Source: Haladaptatus sp. QDMS2 (GTDB lineage: Archaea > Halobacteriota > Halobacteria > Halobacteriales > Halococcaceae). Taken from it: a stretch of 64,000 bases of DNA. The stretch covers positions 1,674,001 to 1,738,000 of the forward strand of contig NZ_CP119791.1 in NCBI RefSeq assembly GCF_029338295.1, read 5' to 3'. Positions 33,167 to 41,248 of this stretch are shown in pieces (position 1 is the first letter of the stretch; each line of letters opens with the position of its first letter). The notes beneath the pieces are model-generated. The model worked only from the letters and a program-made list of their open reading frames with translations. It had not been told where the DNA came from and ran no database searches. Made by a program: the position numbers and the translations under genes.

Positions 33167-33723
33167 AGCGTTGGCCAGTTCTCGGCGTCGCACTCGCCGT
33201 CCTCTGGCTGTTCGTCCGCGGCGCACCGTTGTTCGAACCCGTCGCGCTGCTCGGCGAGTTCCTGCTCGGTCTCGCGCTTGGCGTCCCAATCGCGTTCGCA
33301 TTCCGTCGGTTTTACGCCGACGACGTGAAACTGGGTCGCGCCACCCGGGCCGTCCCGTACGCGTTGCTCTACCTGCTCGTGTTCGTCCGCGAGTTGGTGA
33401 CGGCGAACGTGGACGTCGCCTATCGGGTGCTCTCGCCGTCGATGCCCATCCACCCGGGCGTCGTAGAGGTGCCCCTGCGCGTCACGTCCGACCTCGGCAT
33501 CACCACCATCGCAAACAGCATCACCCTGACACCGGGGACACTCACCATGGATTACGACGAGGAGAAAAACGCCCTCTACGTCCACGCCATCGACGCCCGC
33601 GACCCCGCGGCCATCGTGGCACCCATCCGGACGTGGGAGGACTACGCACTGGTCATCTTCGACGAAGAACTGAGCCCGGACGACCCCGTCCCGAAACTGG
33701 GAGGTGAGCCAGATGGCAACTGA
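33163..33723 (+). CDS. mnhE: Mrp antiporter subunit E
   Basis: The protein has 186 residues from the ATG at 33163, which overlaps the mnhD stop (ATGA) and starts at the first membrane helix. Helices are seen at LGVALAVLWLFVRGAP, EFLLGLALGVPIAFAF and YALLYLLVFVRELVTANVDV. The soluble C-terminus has the MnhE pattern VVEVPLRVTSDLGITTIANS, ITLTPGTLTMDYDEEKNALY and VHAIDARDP. An acidic tail (DEELSPDDPVPKLGGEPDGN) follows, typical of a haloarchaeal protein. MnhE helps assemble the complex. It overlaps mnhF by 11 bases. Confidence 0.93.
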   Translation: MKRWPVLGVALAVLWLFVRGAPLFEPVALLGEFLLGLALGVPIAFAFRRFYADDVKLGRATRAVPYALLYLLVFVRELVTANVDVAYRVLSPSMPIHPGVVEVPLRVTSDLGITTIANSITLTPGTLTMDYDEEKNALYVHAIDARDPAAIVAPIRTWEDYALVIFDEELSPDDPVPKLGGEPDGN

Positions 33724-34012
33724 GGCCGCGACCGTGCCCGGCTTCGTCACGCTCGCGTTGCAGGCTGGCCTGATCGTCGCAAGCGGCGTCACGCTGCTCG
33801 CGGGCTACCGCGTCATCCGTGGACCGACGACGCCAGACCGCGTCGTCGCCCTTGACACTATCGGAACGAACGTCGTCGCCATCGCCGTGTTGTTCGCACT
33901 GCTCTCTGCAGAAGGCCTGTTCATCGACGTGGCGCTGGTGCTCGCCATCATCGGGTTCATCAGCACGATTGCCGTGGCGCGCTACGTCACGGAGGGGGAT
34001 ATCATAGAATGA
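33713..34012 (+). CDS. mnhF: Mrp antiporter subunit F
   Basis: The protein has 99 residues from the ATG at 33713. This start has GGAGGTGA about five bases upstream, inside the end of mnhE, and so is preferred over the GTG at 33704. Three helices are visible: LALQAGLIVASGVTLLAGYR, GTNVVAIAVLFALLSAEGLF and ALVLAIIGFISTIAVARYV. The motif YRVIRGPTTPDRVVALDTIG is the MnhF signature, with the conserved arginine-glycine-proline turn. MnhF is a small membrane subunit, sometimes linked to bile or sodium transport in bacteria. It overlaps mnhG by four bases. Confidence 0.93.
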   Translation: MATEAATVPGFVTLALQAGLIVASGVTLLAGYRVIRGPTTPDRVVALDTIGTNVVAIAVLFALLSAEGLFIDVALVLAIIGFISTIAVARYVTEGDIIE

Positions 34013-34350
34013 CCGCCGCTATCTCCACCCTGCAGGGCGTCGTCATCGTCGCGCTCGTGGCCGTCGGCGCGTTCTTCCTCACCGTCGGGACGGTGGGGCT
34101 GATTCGCCTGCCGAACGTCTACAACCGGATGCACTCGACGAGTAAGGCGTCCACGCTCGGCGCGGTTTCGTTGTTCCTCGCCACGTTCGTCTACTTCGGA
34201 CCGCGGGCGGAGGGACTGACCGCACTCGTCGGGATTGGCTTCCTCTTCCTGACCGCACCCACAGGTGCGCACATGATTTCGCGGGCGGCCCAGAAGATGG
34301 GCATCCCCTTCTTAAACGACATCGCCTGGCCGGGCGACGAAGAGAACTAG
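34009..34350 (+). CDS. mnhG: Mrp antiporter subunit G
   Basis: The protein has 113 residues with three helices. The family motif is FFLTVGTVGLIRLPNVYNRM with HSTSKASTLGAVSLFLATFV following. This matches MnhG (GLIRLPD.Y.R.HA.TKA.TLG). The protein ends with AAQKMGIPFLNDIAWPGDEE. MnhG completes the seven-gene set, giving a group with A and B as separate genes as in Bacillus-type Mrp operons, but with the MbhE-like piece attached to A. Its stop overlaps the convergent coaBC stop by four bases, leaving no room for an intergenic terminator. Confidence 0.93.
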   Translation: MTAAISTLQGVVIVALVAVGAFFLTVGTVGLIRLPNVYNRMHSTSKASTLGAVSLFLATFVYFGPRAEGLTALVGIGFLFLTAPTGAHMISRAAQKMGIPFLNDIAWPGDEEN

Positions 34351-35501
34351 CGTTCGCCGGCCACTTCTTCTGCGACCCGCATTCCGAGGTCGAGTTTCGA
34401 CCCCTCGAACACGCGTGCGCTGTGCTCTCGGACGATGAGCGCTCGCGTCTCGTCTTGTCCCATCACGCTCGCGTCGTTCGCGACAACGAAGGAGAGATCC
34501 GCGCGGGCGAGAATCTCGCGAGCCTTCTCGATGAGCGCGGCGTCGTCCCCGTTCGATTCGGCTTTGAAGCCGACGATGGTGAGGTCGGGGAACTCCTCGC
34601 GGATGGTGTCGATGAGTTTCGGCGTGGGAACGAGCGAGAGCGAGAGGTCGTCCTGGCGGGAGCGAATCTTCTCGTCGCTCGACTCGACGGTGTAGTCGCT
34701 GATGGCGGCCACCGAGACGAGCGCATCTGCACTACCCGCAACCGCGCGGACGGCGTCGAGCATTTCCGCGGCCGACTCGACCTGTTCGACGTCGGCGTAG
34801 GGCACGTCCGGGCCGTCGTGGACGAGCGTCACGTCCGCCCCGAGGACGAACAGCGCGCGGGCGACGGCCCGCCCGGTCTTTCCTGAGGAACGATTCGCGA
34901 TGACGCGCACGGGGTCGACGGCCTCCGACGTGCCTCCACTGGTCACGACGACGTGCTTGCCAGCGAGGGGGCTGTCGGTCGTGTACCGGGCGACGTCGAG
35001 GACGATGGCTTCCTCGCTCGCGATTTTCGCCTTCCCCTCCGCTATGCGCGGTGCGACGAAGTGGACGCCCCACGATTCGACCTTCTCGATGGCTTCTAAG
35101 ACGCCCGGGTGGTCGTACATCGGTTCGTGCATGGCCGGGGCGACGATGACGGGAATGCCCGAACCGAGGGCCGTCGTCGCGCACGTCGTGACGGGCGTGT
35201 CGTCTACGGCGTGGGCGATTTTCCCCACCGAGTTGGCCGTCGCGGGCGCGATGAGGAGCACGTCTGCCCACCCATCGTAGCCACACAACTCGACGTGTTC
35301 GACCGCGCCCGTGATTTCGGTGACCACGGGGTTGTCGGTGGCGTATTCGAGCGACCACGGGTGGATGATACCCTGTGCGCTGCCCGTCATCACCCCCCGA
35401 ACGTTCGCGCCCTGCCTGCGCAACTCGTGGGCGAGTTCCACCGTCTTGACCGCCGCGATGCTCCCTGTCACGCCCAGCGCGACGTTCACTCCCTGTAGCA
35501 T
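34347..35501 (-). CDS. coaBC: Bifunctional phosphopantothenoylcysteine decarboxylase / phosphopantothenate-cysteine ligase
   Basis: The protein has 384 residues from the ATG at 35501. A start six codons earlier is possible. It makes 4'-phosphopantetheine on the coenzyme A pathway. The flavoprotein (CoaC) half opens with VNVALGVTGSIAAVKTVELA, includes ADVLLIAPATANSVGKIAHA and the catalytic-lid region IPVIVAPAMHEPMYDHPGV. The ligase (CoaB) half begins at KHVVVTSGGTSEAVDPVRVI and NRSSGKTGRAVARAL, followed by SVAAISDYTVES and VGFKAES, the nucleotide-binding elements. Length and domain order are normal. Archaea reach phosphopantothenate by their own kinase and synthetase, and then use this enzyme. 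Confidence 0.94.
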   Translation of the reverse strand: MLQGVNVALGVTGSIAAVKTVELAHELRRQGANVRGVMTGSAQGIIHPWSLEYATDNPVVTEITGAVEHVELCGYDGWADVLLIAPATANSVGKIAHAVDDTPVTTCATTALGSGIPVIVAPAMHEPMYDHPGVLEAIEKVESWGVHFVAPRIAEGKAKIASEEAIVLDVARYTTDSPLAGKHVVVTSGGTSEAVDPVRVIANRSSGKTGRAVARALFVLGADVTLVHDGPDVPYADVEQVESAAEMLDAVRAVAGSADALVSVAAISDYTVESSDEKIRSRQDDLSLSLVPTPKLIDTIREEFPDLTIVGFKAESNGDDAALIEKAREILARADLSFVVANDASVMGQDETRALIVREHSARVFEGSKLDLGMRVAEEVAGER

Positions 35502-35552
35502 TGCTCGTATCTCCGTCACCCGGGGGTAAAAATGTGGGACTGTCGCGGGTGG

Positions 35553-36305
35553 TTACTCGTCTGTCTCGCGGCGCTTCGCGACGACGCTCGGATGCATCGT
35601 CGGTTCGTCGGGGTGTGGCTCCTCGAAATACGACTGCATCAGTTCGAGCGATTGGCGCTCGCGGCGCTCGCGTTCGTCTTCCGAGATCTCCTCACAACCG
35701 GGTGGCACCTCGCGGCCGCGCTCGGTGAAGTAGCCTTCCGGGGCCACCCAGTCGTTGTAAAAGGGCACGTCCGAGTCGTGGATGAGCGTCAGCGCGACCT
35801 CTGCGCCGTGGCCAGCGGAGACCACCGTCTGGTGGTACTTGGCGGCGATGCGACCGGCGGCGTACAAGCCCTCCTCGTCGGTGCGCCCCTTCTCGTCTAC
35901 GCCGACGTACTGCTTGCTCCCGCGTTTGTCGAGTTCCACGTCGAGCCCGTCGAGGTACGTGCTGTCCGGCCACGAGGCGACGATGACGTACGTCGTCTTC
36001 AGGATGCCCTCGTCGGTGTTCACGACGAAGCCTGCATCGTCGCGTTCTACGGCGAGAACTTGCTCGTCGGTGAAGACACAGCCGTTTCGCGCGGCCTGTG
36101 CGCGGGTCATGTCGAGAAAGAGCCGTGAGTTGACGCCCGCCGGGAAGCCGGGGACGTTTTCGAGGTGGGAATTGCGGTTCAGAATCGACTCGCCGTGATT
36201 GACGACGAGCGTGTCCAGATTCGCGCGGGCGGTGAAGATGCCTGCCGTCAGGCCGGCGACCCCACCGCCGACGACGAGCACGTCGTGTCGGGGTGCTTCG
36301 GTCAT
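35553..36305 (-). CDS. FAD/NAD(P)-binding oxidoreductase, thioredoxin-reductase-like without the CxxC pair
   Basis: The protein has 250 residues from the ATG at 36305. The FAD motif is VLVVGGGVAGLTAGIFTARA, right at the N-terminus, and a second conserved piece is LYAAGRIAAKYHQTVVSAGHGAEVA in two parts (EEGLYAAGRI and GHGAEVALTLI), the C-terminal FAD site of thioredoxin reductases. The NADPH domain with its redox-active CxxC is missing or very reduced: only one cysteine occurs in the middle region (NGCVFTDEQ). This is far shorter than the usual 310-330 residues. The C-terminal tail is charged (EEISEDERERRERQSL). It may be a haloarchaeal FAD protein with another electron partner. The substrate is unknown. 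Confidence 0.82.
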   Translation of the reverse strand: MTEAPRHDVLVVGGGVAGLTAGIFTARANLDTLVVNHGESILNRNSHLENVPGFPAGVNSRLFLDMTRAQAARNGCVFTDEQVLAVERDDAGFVVNTDEGILKTTYVIVASWPDSTYLDGLDVELDKRGSKQYVGVDEKGRTDEEGLYAAGRIAAKYHQTVVSAGHGAEVALTLIHDSDVPFYNDWVAPEGYFTERGREVPPGCEEISEDERERRERQSLELMQSYFEEPHPDEPTMHPSVVAKRRETDE

Positions 36306-36384
36306 TGCCACAGACTTCGTGGGTCGGGGTAAAAACGACTGTGTTCGGGCACACCTTCATAGCCCCGCAACCCGAATCGAGCGT

Positions 36385-36909
36385 GTGGACGAAATCGAAG
36401 TCAGCACGGTGGTCTACCTGCCTCCAGCGGAAGTCTACGACTTTCTTATCGACTTTCCGCGATACACCCGCTACTCGAAGCACCTTCAGGACGTCCGGCG
36501 ACACGGCGACGGCACCCCGGGCACGGAGTACGACCTGCAATTTTCGTGGTGGAAACTCTCCTACACCGCCCGCTCGCGGGTGACCGAGGTGGACCCACCG
36601 AACGAGATTCAGTGGGACATCGTCAAAGACATCGAGGCGACGGGCTACTGGCGTATCGACGAAATCGACCCACCCGATGGCGAAGACCACGCCTGCCGGG
36701 TCTGGCTCTACGTCGAGTACGACCCCCACTCCGCCCACGTCGGCGCGCTCAACCTGCCCAGATTCGTCTCGTTCGACTGGGTCGTCAGAAAGGTCAAACC
36801 GCTCATCCTCAAAGAAGCAGAACGCGTCGTCGAACGAATCGTCGCCGACATCGAAGGCCGACGTCGCGAGGTCGAACTGACGATTCACCAACCGCCCGAC
36901 GCTATCTGA
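36385..36909 (+). CDS. SRPBCC (polyketide cyclase / CoQ-binding START-like) family protein
   Basis: The protein has 174 residues from the GTG at 36385. The fold is recognisable from VSTVVYLPPAEVYDFLIDFP and RYTRYSKHLQDVRRHGDG, followed by ARSRVTEVDPPNEIQWDI and GYWRIDEIDPPDGEDHACRV. This is the ligand-binding START superfamily. In other lineages the group includes the coenzyme Q-binding protein Coq10 and polyketide cyclases. A long C-terminal helix (KEAERVVERIVADIEGRRRE) closes the cavity. It probably binds a hydrophobic molecule, which in an archaeon could be menaquinone or a lipid, but this is inference. No signal peptide. Confidence 0.85.
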   Translation: MDEIEVSTVVYLPPAEVYDFLIDFPRYTRYSKHLQDVRRHGDGTPGTEYDLQFSWWKLSYTARSRVTEVDPPNEIQWDIVKDIEATGYWRIDEIDPPDGEDHACRVWLYVEYDPHSAHVGALNLPRFVSFDWVVRKVKPLILKEAERVVERIVADIEGRRREVELTIHQPPDAI

Positions 36910-37509
36910 TCACTCGTCGATTTCGTAGTTGCCGCCGTACTTCATGAAGAAGTAGACGAACCCGAGCACCGTAGAGAGGCCGATGGTCGTCGCGATGCCG
37001 ATGGCCTTCGCGCTGTCGGGAATCGGTGAGACCGCTCCACCGCCTGCGGGGGCCGCACCGGACTCGTTGATGACGATTTCGCCGACCATGCCGGAGGCCT
37101 TGTGTGGCTGGCAGTGGTACGCGTAGGTGCCGAGTTCCTCGAAGGTGAACTCCGTCTCGAAGCCCTCGTTTTCGAGCGATTCGTGGCCCTCCCAGCTGGA
37201 GCCGGGCTGGCTGTCGACGACGATGTTGTGGTTGTCCGATTCCCAGACGAATTTCACGGTCGTCCCGGGCGATGCGTAGAGTGGCTCTTCGGTGCCGGGG
37301 CTGAACACGAGGTCGCCACCGGGGCCGACGGCAACCTCTTTGCTCCCGCCGCCACCGCCACCACCACCGCCCGAGGAACTGTTGTTCCCGGAACCGCCTT
37401 CTTCCTGTGCGCTTGCGTTCCCCGCAGCGCCGGCGACCGCTGCGGACCCTGCGGCGGCCTGCAGGAAGCCCCGACGGCTCACCGCCTTGTCAGATTTGTC
37501 ACTGCTCAT
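36910..37509 (-). CDS. Halocyanin (blue copper protein), membrane-anchored
   Basis: The protein has about 199 residues from the ATG at 37509. The N-terminus carries a twin-arginine signal (SRRGFLQAAAGSAAVAGAAG), then a glycine-rich spacer of nine consecutive glycines. The plastocyanin-like domain shows the type 1 copper ligands: His94 in DNHNIVV, and Cys133, His136 and Met141 in YHCQPHKASGM (numbering approximate to a residue). A C-terminal membrane helix (AIGIATTIGLSTVLGFVYFF) tethers it. It is an extracytoplasmic one-electron carrier. A very similar protein at 46277-46930 opens the bc complex operon. Likely leaderless: TTTATA about 60 bases upstream is not well spaced, so the promoter is unclear. 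Confidence 0.93.
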   Translation of the reverse strand: MSSDKSDKAVSRRGFLQAAAGSAAVAGAAGNASAQEEGGSGNNSSSGGGGGGGGGSKEVAVGPGGDLVFSPGTEEPLYASPGTTVKFVWESDNHNIVVDSQPGSSWEGHESLENEGFETEFTFEELGTYAYHCQPHKASGMVGEIVINESGAAPAGGGAVSPIPDSAKAIGIATTIGLSTVLGFVYFFMKYGGNYEIDE

Positions 37510-37599
37510 GCGCGGGGCTAAGAACCAGCCCGTACTCAATACTTTGGTTCGCGTTCGCCATCCCTTATAAATGACCGGGCGGAACGACGGACAGTCAGT

Positions 37600-38664
37600 C
37601 TATAGTGAGTAGTCGTGGTCGCCAGTTTCCGAATCGAGGAATGCGACAAGCAGGTCGATGGTCGCGGCGACGTCCCCGTGGTGGGCGCACTCGGCGACGG
37701 TGTGCAGATAGCGCGTCGGAATCGAGAGCGCGCCGACCGGCTTCGCACCGTGGGAGTTCTGTAGGCCACCGGTGTCCGTGCCGCCCGCGGGCAGGATTTC
37801 CAGCTGGAAGTCGATGTCTGCGTCCTCGGCCACGCGGCGCATGCGACGGTGGACCTTCGGGTTCGTGATGACGCTTGAATCTTTGAGTTTGATAGCCGCA
37901 CCCTCGCCGAGCGTCGTGACGTAGTCGCCGGGCTCGAAGCCGGGAACGTCGTTCGCGACGGTCACATCGATGGCGAGCGCGAGGTCCGGGTCTAAGTCCA
38001 CGCCGAGGGCCGTCGCCCCGCGCAGGCCGACCTCTTCCTGGACCGTCGCCGCGAAGTGGATCGTCACGGCGGGGTTCTCGATGCGGCGGGCGGCTTCGAG
38101 CATCGCGAACAGGCAGACGCGGTCGTCGAGCGCTTTGCCCGTGATGTTGTTGCCGACCACCGTCGTCGTCTGTTCCATCGAGACGAGGTCGCCGACGTTC
38201 ACGCGCTCGCCGGCCTCTTCGCCCGAGAGCCCGAGGTCGACGTACACGTCCTCGACTTTCGCCTCCTTTTCCTTCTGGGCGTCCGTGAGCGTGTGTGGCG
38301 GCACAGAGCCGATGACGCCCGTCAGGTCGCCGTCCTCGGTGTGGACGGCCACGCGCTGGGCCTTGAGCACGGAAGCGTCCCAGCCACCGAGGGCGTCCAA
38401 CTGGAGGAAGCCCTCGTCGGTGACGTGGCGGACGATGAATCCGATTTCGTCCATGTGCGCGGCGACGACGACTTCGTAGTCCGTCTCACCTTCGATGGTC
38501 CCGACGACGTTGCCCATCGCGTCGGTCTGGATGCGGTCGACGCTCGCCTCGAATTCCCGACGGACGATGTCACGAACCTCGTCCTCGTAGCCGGGCACGC
38601 CGTGGGCCTCGGTGAGTTCTTTCAGGAGCGGGTAGTCGAACGGAAAATCCGGAGTTGCGGTCAT
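37600..38664 (-). CDS. M42 family metallopeptidase
   Basis: The protein has 354 residues. The dinuclear-metal site of M42 aminopeptidases is visible: VVVAAHMDEIGFIVRH (His and Asp ligands), NNITGKALDDRVCLFAMLEA (bridging Asp), AATVQEEVGLRGATALGVD (the catalytic and ligand glutamates) and ALAIDVTVANDVPG. The C-terminal histidine ligand is in LHTVAECAHHGDV. These enzymes form tetrahedral dodecamers, TET particles, that trim peptides in the cytosol, a role well known in haloarchaea. Family members may also be called endoglucanase M in error. The gene stands in a row of minus-strand genes with the prenyl synthase 32 bases before it. Confidence 0.92.
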   Translation of the reverse strand: MTATPDFPFDYPLLKELTEAHGVPGYEDEVRDIVRREFEASVDRIQTDAMGNVVGTIEGETDYEVVVAAHMDEIGFIVRHVTDEGFLQLDALGGWDASVLKAQRVAVHTEDGDLTGVIGSVPPHTLTDAQKEKEAKVEDVYVDLGLSGEEAGERVNVGDLVSMEQTTTVVGNNITGKALDDRVCLFAMLEAARRIENPAVTIHFAATVQEEVGLRGATALGVDLDPDLALAIDVTVANDVPGFEPGDYVTTLGEGAAIKLKDSSVITNPKVHRRMRRVAEDADIDFQLEILPAGGTDTGGLQNSHGAKPVGALSIPTRYLHTVAECAHHGDVAATIDLLVAFLDSETGDHDYSL

Positions 38665-38696
38665 GCCTACTCGTCAGGGCCGACCGACTATAAGGC

Positions 38697-39761
38697 CTAG
38701 ACGTTTCGCTCGACGACGAACCGGGTGAAGTCAGCGAGCAACTGCCCCGTCTCGGGGTCTACGTCAACCTTCGCCAGTTCCTCGCGGGCGGCTTCAGAAA
38801 GCGCGAGTGCCTGTTCGCGTGCGTACTCGACGCTCCCCGTTTCGAGGAAGATGTCGAGCACTTCGGCGATTTCCGCCTCGGTGTTCTCCTCGGCCCAGAG
38901 AATCTCTTCGAGGCGGGCGACGGCTTCGGGGTCTGCCGTCTCCGCTGCGTGAATCACCAGCAGCGTCTTCTTGCCTTCGCGGATGTCGTTGCCGAACTCC
39001 TTGCCGAAGTCGCCGCCGTCTTCTAAGGCGTTTTCGGCGTCGAGGATGTCGTCGCCAATCTGGAAAGAGATACTCATGCGCTCTGCGTAGGCGGCGAGGT
39101 GGCGTTCGACCTCGGCGGACTGACCCGTCACGATGGCCGCGAGGCGGGCGACGATGCGCCCGAGACACCCCGTCTTGCACGCACACATCTCCAAATACTC
39201 GGGTTCGCCGACGCGAATCTCCTGTTCGTTGTGCCAGTGAATGTCCATCCCCTGACCCAGATGCGTGCGGTTGAGTTCGTACATCAGCATCTCGTAGGCG
39301 GCGAGTCGTCGCTCGGCGTCGAGGTCGGCCGGATTGTGGGTGAGAATCTTCAGCGGCAGGAAGTACATCGCGTTGCCCGCGTTGAGTGCGATGTCTTCGC
39401 CATAGACGTGGTGGAGGGCAGGCCCGTCGCGGCGCAGTGTTGCGCCGTCTTCGACGTCGTCGACGATGATGGTCCCGTTGTGGAGAATCTCCGGAATCAC
39501 CGCGTAGGGGAGGTACGGCTCCGGGTCCTCGCCGAGTGCCTGGACGAGCAGTACGAAGATGACCGCACGCCAGCGTTTGCCACCGCGGTCGAGCAGCTCC
39601 CAGAGCGGCGTCGAAAGCGCCTGCTGGAGGGCGACCGAGTCGTAGCGGTAGGTCGGTTCGCCGAAGAACTCCTCGAGGTAGGCTTCGTCTACGTCGCGGG
39701 GGAGGTGTCGGGCAATCTCGTCGTCGATAATCGGGCGCCACTCCTCGAGTACATCCCGCAT
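38697..39761 (-). CDS. Polyprenyl diphosphate synthase (isoprenyl synthetase family)
   Basis: The protein has 354 residues, all alpha-helical. The first aspartate-rich motif is IIVDDVEDGATLRRDGPALH with DDVED as the DDxxD, and the second is FQIGDDILDAENALEDGGDF with DDILD. The FQIGDD context is standard for trans-prenyl transferases such as geranylgeranyl or farnesyl diphosphate synthase. Residue size before the first motif controls chain length: the region EILHNGTIIVDD gives no clear answer. It supplies prenyl chains for archaeal ether lipids, menaquinone or dolichol. The UbiA-family enzyme at 58905 and MvaD at 51636 act before or after it in the same pathway. Confidence 0.92.
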   Translation of the reverse strand: MRDVLEEWRPIIDDEIARHLPRDVDEAYLEEFFGEPTYRYDSVALQQALSTPLWELLDRGGKRWRAVIFVLLVQALGEDPEPYLPYAVIPEILHNGTIIVDDVEDGATLRRDGPALHHVYGEDIALNAGNAMYFLPLKILTHNPADLDAERRLAAYEMLMYELNRTHLGQGMDIHWHNEQEIRVGEPEYLEMCACKTGCLGRIVARLAAIVTGQSAEVERHLAAYAERMSISFQIGDDILDAENALEDGGDFGKEFGNDIREGKKTLLVIHAAETADPEAVARLEEILWAEENTEAEIAEVLDIFLETGSVEYAREQALALSEAAREELAKVDVDPETGQLLADFTRFVVERNV

Positions 39762-39847
39762 ACTGTGGTCAGTGGCAGTCGCGGAATAAAGTTCTATTCC
39801 CAGGGGAACCCGATGCCCCTATGGCCCTGTGCTGTGTGATGACCAGT

Positions 39848-41152
39848 ATGACTGACTGGATCGGCGAGACCTTCACCAGCACCGTCGGCTGGGACCATCT
39901 GGAAACGCTCGTAGACATCGGCAACCGACAGGCCGGCAGCGTCGGCGAGCGCGAGGCTGCAACAGCCACGCGCGACGCCCTCGAAGCCGCTGGCGCACGC
40001 GACGCCCACCTCGAGGACTTCCCGATTCAGGGCTGGACGCGCGGGTCGAGCAGCATCGAAGCCGGCGACACCACCCAGCGGTGTATCGCCCTCCCACGCA
40101 GCCCGAGCGGCGAGGAAACCGCAGAACTCGTGGACCTCGGTTACGGCCTCCCCGAGGACTTCGAAGACGCCGACGTCGAGGGGAAAGTCGTCATGGTGTC
40201 GACGAACGTCCCGAGTTGGTATGAGCGGTTCCCCCACCGTCGCGAGAAGTACTACCACGCCGTCGAGGGCGGCGCGGCGGCCTTCGTCTTTAGAAATCAC
40301 GTCGAAGGCGGCCTCGCACCGACTGGCAGCGTCGGCATGGACGCCGCGCCCATCGGCGAGATTCCCGCCGTCGGCGTCTCGAAAGAGGTCGGCGCACGCC
40401 TCGCCCGCCGGTTCGACGGCGAGGAAGTGACCGTCTCCGTCGAGGCAGACATCCACGAGGCGACGAGTCAGAACATCCACGCAGACCTCGGCCCGGACAC
40501 CGAGGAGGCAATCCTCATCACGAGTCACGTCGACGCCCACGACATCTGTGAGGGCGCGATGGACAACGGCGCGGGCACGGCGATGGCCGTCGAACTCGCC
40601 CGGACGCTCGCAGCCCGCGAGGGCGAACTCGACACCCGCGTCCACTTCCTCATCTTCGGCGCGGAGGAAGTCGGCCTCGTCGGTGCGAGTTACGCCGCAG
40701 AGCGCATGGACCACGACCACATCAAAGCCATCCTCAACAACGACGGCGTCGTCCGCGGGCGCGACCTCAAGTTCTACACCCACGGCTTCCCCGAACTGAA
40801 AGAAGCGGTGAACACGATTTCCGAGCGATTCGAGCACCCGATGACCGTGACCCCGCGCCTCGGGCCACACTCTGACCACTGGGAGTTCGTCCAGTGGGGC
40901 GTGCCAGGCTACCACGTCACCTCGGAGACAGGCGAAGCGGGCCGCGGCTGGGGTCACACTCGCGCCGATTCACTCGACAAACTCGAAGTGCGAAATTTCC
41001 GCGAGAGCACGATTCTCCTCACCGAACTCGCCGTCCACCTCGCGGCAGACGAGTTCAGCGTCGCACACCGAGACCCCGAGGCCATCGCAGCAGACCTCGA
41101 AGCCGAGAATCTGGACACCGCCCTCAAACTCACCGGCGACTGGCCGTACTGA
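39848..41152 (+). CDS. M28 family metallopeptidase
   Basis: The protein has 434 residues from the ATG at 39848. In-frame starts at 39821 and 39839 are also possible. Zinc ligands and catalytic residues of M28 aminopeptidases are visible: TSHVDAHDICEGAMDNGAGT (His and bridging Asp), HFLIFGAEEVGLVGASYAAE (catalytic Glu and ligand Glu), ILNNDGVVRGRDLKF (Asp ligand) and TPRLGPHSDHWEFVQWGVPG (His ligand). An inserted PA-like region (GKVVMVSTNVPSWYERFP) lies between the N-terminal part and the catalytic core. There is no signal peptide, so it is probably cytoplasmic. It is divergent from the prenyl synthase gene. Confidence 0.88.
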   Translation: MTDWIGETFTSTVGWDHLETLVDIGNRQAGSVGEREAATATRDALEAAGARDAHLEDFPIQGWTRGSSSIEAGDTTQRCIALPRSPSGEETAELVDLGYGLPEDFEDADVEGKVVMVSTNVPSWYERFPHRREKYYHAVEGGAAAFVFRNHVEGGLAPTGSVGMDAAPIGEIPAVGVSKEVGARLARRFDGEEVTVSVEADIHEATSQNIHADLGPDTEEAILITSHVDAHDICEGAMDNGAGTAMAVELARTLAAREGELDTRVHFLIFGAEEVGLVGASYAAERMDHDHIKAILNNDGVVRGRDLKFYTHGFPELKEAVNTISERFEHPMTVTPRLGPHSDHWEFVQWGVPGYHVTSETGEAGRGWGHTRADSLDKLEVRNFRESTILLTELAVHLAADEFSVAHRDPEAIAADLEAENLDTALKLTGDWPY

Positions 41153-41248
41153 GTCCGATTCGTTGTCGAATCCCGCAGTCTTTTGGCAGCCCGGTGCGTG
41201 ATTTCAGTCAATGACTGGTCGCAGGCGTCCGTGTCTGGAGGTGGCGGT

